A DNA stretch of 64,000 nt from NCBI GenBank assembly GCA_022264855.1, contig JABYQU010000058.1:62001-126000 (forward strand). The letters are read 5' to 3'. The DNA is from Lenzites betulinus (Eukaryota > Basidiomycota > Agaricomycetes > Polyporales > Polyporaceae). The notes beneath the pieces were generated by a model, which made no database searches, was not told where the DNA came from, and worked only from the letters and a program-made list of their open reading frames with translations. A program made the translations under genes and the position numbers. Below, one piece after another: positions 33,211-42,840 of the stretch (within the stretch, counting starts at the first letter, position 1; the number at the start of each line of letters is the position of its first letter).

Positions 33211-33902
33211 GCAGTCGCGACTACCAAGTCGGCGCGCCAGTACACGCGGATCCGGATGGCGCGCGCCCCCCTTCTCGGTCATCCCGCTCGTTCATGTGGT
33301 TCCGCCTCGATTGTAATCCTTGATTTCTCAGCTTCCGTCTTACTTCTCGCAGCAGATCGTAACCGCGCACCGCCTCGATGCGCGGAGGAGTCGCTTTCCG
33401 CACCGAACGCGACACGCGCACACGTGATCGCGTCGATCCGACGCGCTGTACTACCTTTCTCATCTTTCCGCTACTTACTTCCGCCGTTGCTCCCGCCTTT
33501 GTCCCCGCAGCCTCGAGCCTGGCCTGTATGCCTACGCCGCCTCCTAGCTAGTGTCTGACATGTATAAAGACTCGAGTCTTCGCGCCCTTAATATTCAGTT
33601 TGTGTTCACCCTTCGAAACCCGCCAGAGTCCGACTGGTTCTTCGCCGCACTCGCTCACCTTCGGTCTCCGTCCGCCTCTCGCCCTCGATGCCTTGTTCCG
33701 CTCGCGCCGACACCTCTCTATCTGTGCTTGTCCTACCTTCGCTCGTACTCGGTTCACATTCGGGACGTGCCCGAGTGTTGTACTATTCATTTCTATCTAG
33801 GTTACACCTGGTCTTCTACTTCCCTTCCTCCTCGACGCGCTCTACCGACGTTCTCGCCCTCGCATTCGACGCTGACCAGGCGGTGGTCAGTAGTACTCAT
33901 CA
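33188..33902 (+). repeat. 3' LTR of element C
   Basis: 715 bp, same as the 5' LTR as far as I can compare by eye, followed by TCGT (33903-33906). Confidence 0.93.
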
Positions 33903-34466
33903 TCGTCTGCCATTCTTTCTGTGATTCTGGGTTGCGGTCGGGGTTCTTCGTGGATATGGATAGTGGCTACTGCTTCTGTCAATGCAGGAAGTTCTCCGGT
34001 GGTTTGTGGGGTGGGGGTGTCAAAGCTATGCTGAGATTGCTCTGATTCGCTCTCCGAGTTCTCGGGTTCTGGTTCTCTTGGGACAGGGTCTTCCTGTGCG
34101 ATCTGGTCGAGTGGGGTCGGGTTCGGTGTGACTCTTAGTCTCGGGGCTTCTCTTCTGGTGAAGCGATAGTATCGTTCGTCGTAGTTGGGGTTCTCTGTTC
34201 GGAGTTCGTCGACAGTTACGTCTGTTCGTTCTTGGTTTACGTATTTCCACTTGTCGTCTCCTACTGGGTAGACTAGGCGTCCTTCGTGGTAGATTAACCC
34301 GGTGCTAGGGTTAAAGGACCAGTCTTCTGATTCGTTCGGGACTGGTTCCGTGTCGATTCATCGGGTTACCGCTCGCTTTTCAGCAGCGGTTCAGGTTCAG
34401 GTTCGTCGGGTTTCAGCTGGTTGTCTAGATCTTGGTAGATCGACGGGTGGGGAGAGCTCGACCTTA

Positions 34467-34830
34467 TGTTAAGACGATGCCCAGTGGTTCGCTTGTTAGG
34501 CTTTCAGCACAGGGACTTAGACGCTTCACACAGAGGGATCGAGGTTCAGAGGGGAGGTTCGAAGGGCGATAGATAACCAGGTCGAGCTGAGGTTCTCCTC
34601 AGCTCTCCTACTCGTATATATACATGTGAGACACTCTGTAACCATGAGGCACAGCCTGCAGGTAACCACACCGTAACCATAAGGTACTGAAACGCGTAGC
34701 AGAAACACACCGTAGCCATGAGGCACTGAAACACGTATCCAAAACACAAGGTAACCACGAGGCAGAGTCCGTGACTGATTCCAGACATAACGTGTGACCA
34801 AACGTTACTGAAGCACGTACGGTTGTAACA
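34467..34830 (-). repeat. 5' LTR of element B
   Basis: 364 bp, direct repeat of 19221-19584, followed by target duplication GCGAG (34831-34835). Confidence 0.92.
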
Positions 34831-34835
34831 GCGAG

Positions 34836-36058
34836 GTTCAGGAACCCACGAACACGGGTTACGTTATCCGGACGCGGCCAGTCGGTGATTGCGTTAACCT
34901 TGTCGGGGTCTGGACAGAGGCCCTGCCCTGAGACGATGTGTCCTAAGTACAGGATGTGTGTCTGCGCAAACTGACACTTCTTCTCATTCAGGATCAACCC
35001 GTGCTTGTCGAGTGCCTTCAGAACAGCGAGAATGTCAGCAATGTGCGAGTCCTCGGTGGGAGAGAAGATAATCACATCGTCAAGGTAGACGATTGCGCAG
35101 CGGTCCAGAAAAGGCCGCAGGATCTCGTTCATGAAGTTTTGAAATGTTGCAGGTGCGTTACAGAGGCCAAACTCCATGACATGGAACTGATAGTGTCCGA
35201 AGCGCATCGTGAAGGCGGTTTTCTCGCGCGAGGCCGGGTCGATCGGGATTTGCCAGTAACTGGACTTCAGGTCGAGTGTTGTGAAGAAGCGTGCACCATG
35301 CAGCTGTTGGTATGTGTCGTCAATGCGCGGAAGTGGATACGCGTTTTTAACTGTGACTGCGTTTAGCTTCCGGTAGTCGACGCAAATACAGTTCGTACCG
35401 TCCTTCTTCTTTGCGAAGATAATGGGTGCTGACCATGGCGACTGGCTAGGCTCGATGATCCCGTCCCGCAGCCCGTCCTCGATGAACTGGCGAATTTCTT
35501 CGTGCTCCAGCGGCGAGTGTGGCCGTCCATGCCCTCGTACAGGTGACGCATCTTTGGTCTCGATGACGTGCATGACACGTCCGTTCGGGATGTTCTGGAA
35601 CTGCACCTTCGACTGGAAGAGCTTTGGGAACCTGGCCTTCCCAATGGCTCGAAGACAGTCGTCCAGGGATCGCTTCGCAGCATGGAGCTTTGCACGAAGG
35701 GGTGAGCGTGCTTGAGCGACTGGTGGTTTCAGAGTGCCAAGTGCGAAGAGGTCAAGCGGTAAGAGCTCTGCCGAGGGTGGACGCTTGAATGCGTCATCGA
35801 AGGTTGGATCGTCGTCTGTGGTAGAACGGTGGTGGTGGGAGGTTTCGGGACCAAGGTCAAGTGGCGGTGAGCGTGTCGAGGGAGCAGGTGCAGTCGGGGT
35901 TCCCGGTGGAGACGATGCACTCAGGCGTGTAGTCTGATGCGTTGCGGGGTCGGTGATGAACCAGGACGATGTTGCCCAGTCAGGCTGAGCGTTATGGCAC
36001 TTCAACCAGTCCTGCCCGATGACCAGCTCGTACCGCAGCCGGTTGTTGTCGAGGACGT
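34836..36058 (-). pseudogene. Outer Gypsy element A: 5' pol (end of protease, RT)
   Basis: Starts inside protease (NNRLRYELVIGQDWLKCHN) and runs through RT: QSPWSAPIIFAKKKDGTNCI, VDYRKLNAVTVKNAYPLPRI, FTTLDLKSSYWQIPI, catalytic IVYLDDVIIFSPTED, HILYLGHIVSGQGL, up to RVRGFLNLA where element B cuts it. The protease active site and Gag junction are missing because LTR X interrupts at 36058. No stop is seen within this piece. Its other half is 17236-19220. Confidence 0.88.
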
Positions 36059-36947
36059 TGATACGCTCCACAGACGTTCCAAGCCAGAAAACCCCCTTTT
36101 CCGTCCTCGCGCGCGCACGCCAGCCACAGCGCACGCGGAGCTCACCGCACGCGGAGCTCACCGCACACCTTGGTACCCCCTACGTCGCGTGCACAGTGCG
36201 CGAAGCACATCGAGCGCAACGTCAAGATGCGTGCGGGGCACTCCACCACAGCGCGCGCACTGCCTGTCGCTATCCAGAGCCCTCTGCCCTAGCCGCTCGC
36301 GCGCGCAGGTCCGCTGGGCGCATCAGTGGCGCGCGCACGAGGCGGGCAAGGAGTCGTATCGCGCGCGGCGGGGGCGCCCGGCGCGCGAGGCGTCCCGGGC
36401 CCGGTTTCCGCTTATCTTTAGTATGGTAGCACGTGTTTTGATTCAGCCTGCGGGTATTCTTGTACATAGTCATTTCGGGGCATTCGAACCCCCCAGACAA
36501 TCCACCCCTTACACTCTCAACTGCTGGGAACGTGTCCCTCGCGCTTCTCGACGTGCAACAACTTCCCCCGGTCAAGGCAGGGCAACTGGAGACCTCTCCG
36601 CTGTGACAGCGTACTGTCAATTGCGTATACTGCGTTATTTCTGTGTCCCCGACGTGTCACTGCGTGCGTACTGCGTTGCGAAGCCTCGAGGCTAACTGCG
36701 AGCGTTATGATTATTCCCGCGCGCGTTGCGTTACTAGGCCTATCCCCGCGCGCACCCTCTTCTAACACAAGTACGCGCGCGATCCCGCCCTGTGTGCGAG
36801 AGGCATCCCTCCTGTCCGCGCGCGAATAACACACGGCCAGGCCTACGAGCGGACCTAGGGAGCTCGAGACCTTACTCCCCTTCATCACGCATCTAGACGT
36901 CCTCTACCTCCCGGCTATCGGCCGTCAGAGCACTTCTTACCGTATCA
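36059..36947 (+). mobile_element. 5' LTR of element X
   Basis: 889 bp, TGATACG...CGTATCA, inverted homologue of the solo LTR at 16082-16938. It is followed by TTT and the primer binding site. Its 3' partner is absent downstream. Confidence 0.8.
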
Positions 36948-36950
36948 TTT

Positions 36951-36968
36951 TGGAGCCCACCGCGAGGG
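36951..36968 (+). other. Primer binding site of element X
   Basis: TGGAGCCCACCGCGAGGG, identical to the site of element C at 26365. Confidence 0.75.
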
Positions 36969-37459
36969 GGTTTCAGATCTCGACCTACACCTTTGGAACG
37001 CATCCTAGAGCCAACTGCGCGCGCGCGCTGCTACCACGGCGTCCGACCTAGCTGCGGAACTGCTCGATAGTGCCTTACGCGAGCTGCTCGCTATTGGACA
37101 CAGCCAGTGCACCCCTCAAGACCTCCACACCGTCGTCAAGTCCCTTTCCCTCTTCCTCAGCTACAGCGCTCGGCGCCTTCGCTCGAATCCCACCACCACG
37201 TGGTTCCAAGAGTTGGCCCAGGCCCTCCCTCGAGAAGATTCGGCACCTTCCTCACCAGAGGTTCCCCCATCTCCTCCTTCGGACTTCGACTTCCCTACGA
37301 ATCTACGTCACTCGCGCCGTACCATTTCCACTACCGCGCTACCCGCATTTTCAGAGCGGGACATTCTAGAATCCGCTGTCTCTACACCGCTAAGCACTTC
37401 TGAAAGCGCGCGCTCCCCTAGCCCCCCAGCGCGCAAAATGGCCGACGAACAGCATCAGG
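36969..37459 (+). pseudogene. Element X gag N-terminal fragment
   Basis: An open frame encodes LAAELLDSALRELLAIGHSQ and LRRSNP-like basic then proline-rich sequence (PREDSAPSSPEVPPSPPSDF), ending MADEQHQAPT at fold-back E. The organisation (LTR, same primer site, acidic/proline-rich Gag start) parallels element C. No in-frame ATG is obvious near the beginning. The remainder of X is missing. Confidence 0.55.
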
Positions 37460-39932
37460 CACCTACTGTTGTAACAATGATGCATCACATCCCGTACGCG
37501 CCCAGGACGCGTTATGCACCACAGGCCGTACATTAGCGCCTTAAATAAGCGCCCATCTGAGTTACAATATAACCTTCCCAATAAGGCAGCTGACCCCGGC
37601 AAGCCCAACAGGGCCTGTTATCAGCTTTGATAACAGGCGCTTTTTATCACTCCTTCCAAAAATGGTATGTACTAGTATCTCTTATCTCCTCGGCGCTTTT
37701 GTGATCTTATCTGTGTATCTATCTAATCTCTAGGGCGCTTTTTTGGCCATTTCCGGCCTCCTCCTCCTCGGCTAATGGGACCTTAGGTATGCCCCTCCTC
37801 CCTTGCTCTATCTTGCTCATTTCTCACCCGTTTCGCTTCGTTCTTTTTGCATTAGGTGGCGTTTTTATATGCGATCAAAACGCGCCCATACCGAAGGCAT
37901 ACGATGAGCTACAAAAAGTTTCGAAAAAAACGCGAAAATTGGGCGCTTCCTGGACAAATCAGCCCACCGCCGGACCAGTTTGCGTCGCACTGGGGTCGCG
38001 CTGGGCTCGTTCGAAAGCGATTATCCGTAGCTTTCGAACGAGCCTAGCGCGACACGAATCGAACGAGAACTCGCTGAGATGTTGTCCTGCCAATGGGCAG
38101 GAGGACATCCTGCAATATCTTCACCAGTTTTCACTCGTTTCCCTTCGTGTTTCTTCACTATTGTACCCACTGATGTCTTTGAAATAGGTGTACCATTCGC
38201 TCCGTGCAAAACGGAGGTGGAATTGCCCTAGGAGGCATCCAGTGCTCATTCACTGGGCGCCTCCACAAGCGATTGCCTTGCGAGCTTTGCCCCGAGCGCG
38301 GCGCAAAGTACACCGTTGGAAAGCGGTGTGCAGCCGATTTCCGGCGATGTACTTTGCGTTGCAGTACGAGCATTGGCTGTCTCAGTACGCTATTTTTACT
38401 AGGCCGCCCTTTCTTCGCTTATTACACTCTCAATAATGCTTCAATGCGCGCGAAAACTGGTACATACGTGTCGTCCATATATACGAAGATGTGTACCAAT
38501 TTACAAGGGAAACAGACGTCTTATGCTATAGTTACTTGTATTATACCCTCAGGAGGGTACATAGGCGCCCGTGGAGCGTCTTAAGACAATGTGGGCGGCT
38601 ATGGGCCGTTTTGCAGCCACAGCATGCCAAAACTTGAAGCACTGCAAGCCTCTAACTATAGCTATGCCTCTAATACATATCTCAGCCATTACTCATCCTA
38701 TCAGTATGATATTAGGCTTGTTACAAAGCTATAGACTGTGCCAATCTACCTGTATACATCTGGTAATATATATATCTGTACAGGCTGTCTAAATGGTAAA
38801 ATATGGGCGACATTTTGCTGTTTCAGGGGTTTCAAGCAGTATCTAAGCACTGTATTATGTTCTATATACTGTACAGACCCTGAAACACCCTCAGGGGGGT
38901 CTAATACACTGTATAAACATGGTCTGTGGGGATGTAATACTCCACTCCCTGCTGTGGAAGAAGTGGAGAGTAAGTCTAAATGTGAGGAGAGGGCAGGGGG
39001 AGAACATCAACTTGTAACACACAGGGTGGTCGCCTTGCCACGCAAAAAATACCGTCGGAAAGCTGCATTCAGCCGCTTTCCGACGGCATGTTTTGCGCGG
39101 AAATCGGACACGAACTAGTGGAGGTATTGCCCAAGGAAGCGCCCAGTAGGTGAACACTGGACGCTTCCCTGGGCAGCCCTGTGTTTGTTTTGCGCAAGAC
39201 GAATGGTATATCTAATTAGCAGATGTTAGCAGGTATAATCGTCAGCAAACACCAAGCAAAACGAACCAGAGCTGAGGGAGATATCGCAAGATGTCCTCCT
39301 GCCAATGGGCAGGAGGACATCTCGACGGGTTCTGGTCCGATTCGCGTCGCGCTAGACTCGTTAGAAAGCGATTGACAGTCGCGTTCTAACGCGCCCAACG
39401 CGACCGCGGTGCAACGCAAACCCATCCCACAGTGGGCCGATTTGTTTCTGAAGCGCCCAATTTGAACGTTTTTTTGAAACTTTTTGTAGCTCACTATACG
39501 GCGCGAAAAGTAGCGCATTTTGATCGCATTGGAAAACGCCACCTAATGCAAAAACAACGAAGTGAAACGGGTAAGAAATGAGCGGGCTAGAGCAAGGGAG
39601 GGGGGGCATACCTAGGGTCCCATTAGCCGAGGAGGCCGGAAATGGCCAAAAAAGCGCCCTACAGATTAGATAGATACACAGATATGATCAAACAAGCGCT
39701 GAGGAGATAAGAGATATCAGTACTTACCATTTTGGGAAGGTGCACCAAAAAGCGCCTGTTATCAGTAGTGATAATAGGGCCTGTTGGGCTTGCCGGGGTC
39801 AGCTGCCTTATTGGGAAGGTTATATTGTAACTCAGATGGGCGCTTATTTAAGGCGCTAACGTACGGCCTGTGGTGCATAACGCGTCCTGGGCGCGTACGG
39901 GATGTGATGCATCATTGTTACAACAGTAGGTG
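37460..39932. mobile_element. Fold-back element E (long inverted repeats)
   Basis: 2473 bp, ends CACCTACTGTTGTAAC and its complement. Imperfect arms of roughly 900 bp (37460 to about 38400; about 39000-39932) enclose about 600 bp. Perfect hairpins lie inside the arms: 38005-38043 (14-bp stem, 11-nt loop), 39052-39086 (12-bp stem, 11-nt loop) and 39289-39322 (15-bp stem, 4-nt loop). The GCGCTTTTTTGGCC box recurs in both arms. No target duplication is present; the left neighbour is X gag and the right neighbour is integrase of a different element. Confidence 0.85.
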
Positions 39933-41486
39933 CGTACACTCACGTCCGTCAAGCGCGACTACTCGTGGCCTGGCATCACAACCTACGTACGCAAGTACGT
40001 CGCCGCGTGCGACGTCTGCGGTAGGATCAAGACGCCTCGCCACAAGCCCTTCGGGCTCCTCCAACCACTCGACATCCCTCTTCGGCCATGGCAAGGCCTC
40101 ACCATGGACTTCATCGTGAAGCTACCCCGTTCGCACGGTTACGACTCTATCTGGGTCGTGTGCGATTGCTTGACGCGATACGCGCATTTTATACCGTGCA
40201 ACGAGACGCTCGATGCTCCAGGCCTTGCCTGGCTCTTCCTTGACCGCATCGTTCGCTACCACGGAGTTCCCGACTCCATCATCTCCGACCGCGGCTCAAC
40301 CTTTGTCTCTCAGTTCTGGCGTGAACTCACTCGTCATCTGCAGACCGAGCTCAAGCACTCGACTGCGTACCACCCTCAGACCGACGGCCTCACCGAGCGC
40401 ACCAACCAGACACTCGAGACCTACCTGCGTGCGTATGTATCATACCAGCAGGACGACTGGGTCGACTACCTCCCGCTCGCCGAGTTTGCGTTCAACAACG
40501 CCGTCAACCTCTCGACCAACCAGACCCCCTTCTACGCCAACTACGGCTTCCACCCTTCCTTCGAACCCCGCCTCGCTGATCCCGTCTCTGTCCCAGGCGC
40601 CGCCGACTTAGCTACGCGACTCGCTCATCTACACGACGAGCTTCGCGCGGAGCTTAAGATCGCGCAAGAACGCCAAGCTCGCCACTACAACCGCCGCGTC
40701 TCCGACGCCCCCTCGTACACACCAGGCACTCTCGTCTGGCTCCACCGTCGCCACATTAAAACCACTCGCCCATCCGACAAACTTGATCACCGCCGACTCG
40801 GGCCTTTCCCGATCGAAACTCGTCTCTCTCCTCTCGTCTACAAGCTTCGCCTCCCTTCCTACCTCTCTCGACTCCATCCCGTCTTCCACGTCTCTCTCCT
40901 TGAGCCGTACAACTCCGATCCCGAATTCCACGCCCCCTCCGACCCATTCCCCTTTGGCCTCGCCGAGGACTCAACCCCGCTCATCATCAAAGCCATCCTC
41001 GATTCTCGGAAGCTCGGCCAACGCTACGAATATCTCGTCAGCTGGCAGGGTCTCTCCGAGGATGAGAACTCTTGGCTGCCGCTATCCGATTTCCCCACCA
41101 CATCCAATGAGCTCCTCGAGCGATTCCATCGTCGTCACCCTCGTGCCCCTCGACCACCTTCCGCTCTATTCAACCACTCCGCTCGTTCTGCCTTTGAATC
41201 TACTGATTATTCTTCATCCTCGTCTATTTTACAGGTTCCTCCGCTTATCCCTAACCCGCCGTCTCCGACACTCGACCATGCCCCATCCGCGCCTCGCTCC
41301 GCACCCGCACCCGCATCCGCCTCCGCACCCGCATCCGCCTCCGCACCTGCCATCCCTTCAGCCGCGCCTCGCCCGCGCTCACCGCCGCCCGTCCGCGACG
41401 ACCCTCGCGTGTTGTACACGCCGCCGACGCAGACCACGCTCCGCTCAGGGCGTGTGTCTCGTCCGCCGCCTCGTCCCGACGCGTGA
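39933..41486 (+). pseudogene. Element I: integrase and chromodomain (5' truncated)
   Basis: Begins in the integrase zinc finger after its His pair (KRDYSWPGITTYVRKYVAAC, CDVCGR). The core follows with MDFIVKLPRSHGYDSIWVV, SDRGSTFVSQFW and STAYHPQTDGLTERTNQ (D, D, E all present), then LGPFPIETRLSPLVYKLRLP, and a chromodomain (IIKAILDSRKLGQRYEYLVS, WQGLSEDENSWLP). A long Ala/Pro-rich tail ends at 41486. Everything upstream (gag, protease, RT, RNase H) is missing, replaced by fold-back E. Confidence 0.88.
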
Positions 41487-41678
41487 CGCCCGGGTGTTGA
41501 GACCGGGGTTGACCGATGCGTCGTGATGAGGTCACGCTCTGCGCCTTGGATGTCGCCGGTCTTCAGCCGGGTGTCCGGAGCGTATGAGTCGCGCCGCGCG
41601 CGTCGAGTCTCGAGGCCGCCAGTCACTAGCTGGGGATCGCGCTCACATGCGTCGCGCCCTCCCTTGAGGAGGAGGTAG

Positions 41679-42040
41679 TGTAACGGCACGAGCCGCTACA
41701 CGAGTCCTCGGGTTCCGGCTCGTTCGCGAGCCACGGTCTTTGTTTCGTTACGGACACACTTACTTACTTTTGCTCGCCTCGGACATTAGTTCTCGAGTTA
41801 ACGGTCTCCGATTAGATTAGATTACTATACCTTCTATCTACGGTAGCTCTACTGCACGCCTCTCGTTTACCCGCAGCCACTATCGCGTCAGGCACGCTCT
41901 CGGCCCGCGCCCGTCCTTTTATGTCTCGGTAGCTACTCCTGTACTCTCCGTCTGACCAACACCAGTAACCGTCTCCCTCAGCCTCATGTCCGCCCACTTG
42001 CGCTTGCGCTACCGCCCGCCTCAGCCCGCCGACCGTTACA
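41679..42040 (+). mobile_element. 3' LTR of element I
   Basis: 362 bp, TGTAACGGCAC...GACCGTTACA, after a purine tract GAGGAGGAGGTAG. It is followed by CGGCG, which is not found before the left end of X, as expected if X and I were separate insertions. Confidence 0.82.
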
Positions 42041-42255
42041 CGGCGTCAGGGATCTGGGATTCCAACTCGCGGAAGGAGGCGGCATACCGGACAAGGTTAC
42101 CCTTGTATGGAAGATTCCGCAAATCATTTCGCAACGACTCAACCCGCAATGGGGAGTCAAACTTCTTCTCGAGCGCAGCGCGAAGTTCCAACCAGATGAA
42201 GGATCGGCCAAGCCGCTTCTTCTGTGCAACGTACCACCGAAGTGCCTCACCGCGG
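42041..42255 (-). pseudogene. Outer element gag, central piece
   Basis: Encodes EALRWYVAQKKRLGRSFIWL, ELRAALEKKFDSPLRVESLR and NLVRYAASFRELESQIPDA, a Gypsy Gag capsid region. It is cut by the LTR of I on the left and by element F on the right. With one ACCGCGG copy it joins in frame with 55951-56093 (APMLFRG-EALRWY). Confidence 0.85.
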
Positions 42256-42612
42256 CACTTGTGGTTGCCACCATAATAATATAATCCCCCACCAGACTGG
42301 TGCACACCTCGTGTATTTTGTGATCACCACTTGTAATTGTTTAACGCTACCCCAGCCATTGTATTATAAGTGTCAAGTATTATATTATAAGGACCACCTA
42401 TTGTACAATCCCTGGGCAGTTTGTTTTTGATACTGTGGGCGCGTATTTGGGATTGTACAATCCCTGGGCAGTTTGTTTTATATTCTGGCAGCTGTGCCTG
42501 GTTTGTGTTTATCCATTATACAATCAGTGCCTGCTTGTAGGTCCCTGTTTACCGCTTAATGGGCGCTTTTTTGGCTTCCTAATAGGGTAGGCATACCAAA
42601 TGACCGCATTTG
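42256..42612 (+). repeat. Left terminal inverted repeat of F
   Basis: Inverse of 55587-55943. It contains two direct copies of ATTGTACAATCCCTGGGCAG (from 42400 and 42452), whose core ATTGTACAAT is palindromic, and the box GCGCTTTTTTGGCTTCC. These subterminal repeats are candidate transposase sites. Confidence 0.9.
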
Positions 42613-42840
42613 GGAGAACATACGGGAATTCGAAAGTACCCCCGGTACCCCTTCCGGGGGCACTGTGATCGGGGTACTGGGTCTGGCCGCAATCGCCCGA
42701 TTCGATCATACATATAAGCGCTGACTCGATCCGGCAGCATGATTTCCTTTTGGAGGCAGCGCATATTGAACGTAGTTCGGGAACAGTGGACGGTCGTAAT
42801 TAATATTGAACCGCTTCTCTAGCTACCATCCTTTGGCATT

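Larger units (their letters stand above)
25648..33902 (+). mobile_element. Element C: LTR retrotransposon with apparently identical LTRs, lacking RT
   Basis: 715-bp LTRs at 25648-26362 and 33188-33902 start TGATGGGTGG and end ACTCATCA. I find no difference between them by eye. TCGT flanks both sides (25644-25647, 33903-33906). A primer-binding-like TGGAGCCCACCGCGAGGG follows the 5' LTR and a purine tract (TTGGGGGGAGA) precedes the 3' LTR. Between protease and RNase H, the reverse transcriptase region is absent and fold-back D is present instead. gag carries a frameshift and integrase a changed catalytic residue. Confidence 0.9.
19221..34830 (-). mobile_element. Element B: chromodomain Ty3/Gypsy retrotransposon (chromovirus), host of element C
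   Basis: 364-bp LTRs (19221-19584 and 34467-34830) begin TGTTAAGACG and end TTGTAACA. I see about two differences between them, implying a recent insertion. Coding is on the minus strand: gag (split by C), pol with protease, RT, RNase H, integrase and chromodomain, then three further overlapping ORFs before the 3' LTR. The polypurine tract GAAAGGGGGTTA abuts the left LTR. The apparent length of 15.6 kb falls to about 7.4 kb without element C. Confidence 0.93.

Noticed and set aside
16082..36947. Inverted copies of an 860-890 bp sequence 20 kb apart as a giant inverted-repeat transposon
   Set aside because: One copy is a solo LTR with its own CCGC duplication, the other a 5' LTR followed by a primer site; they are independent insertions of family X in opposite orientation.
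28935..39932. Direct and inverted short repeats in D and E as a CRISPR array
   Set aside because: The organism is a eukaryote; repeats are hairpin arms and not evenly spaced units with unique spacers.
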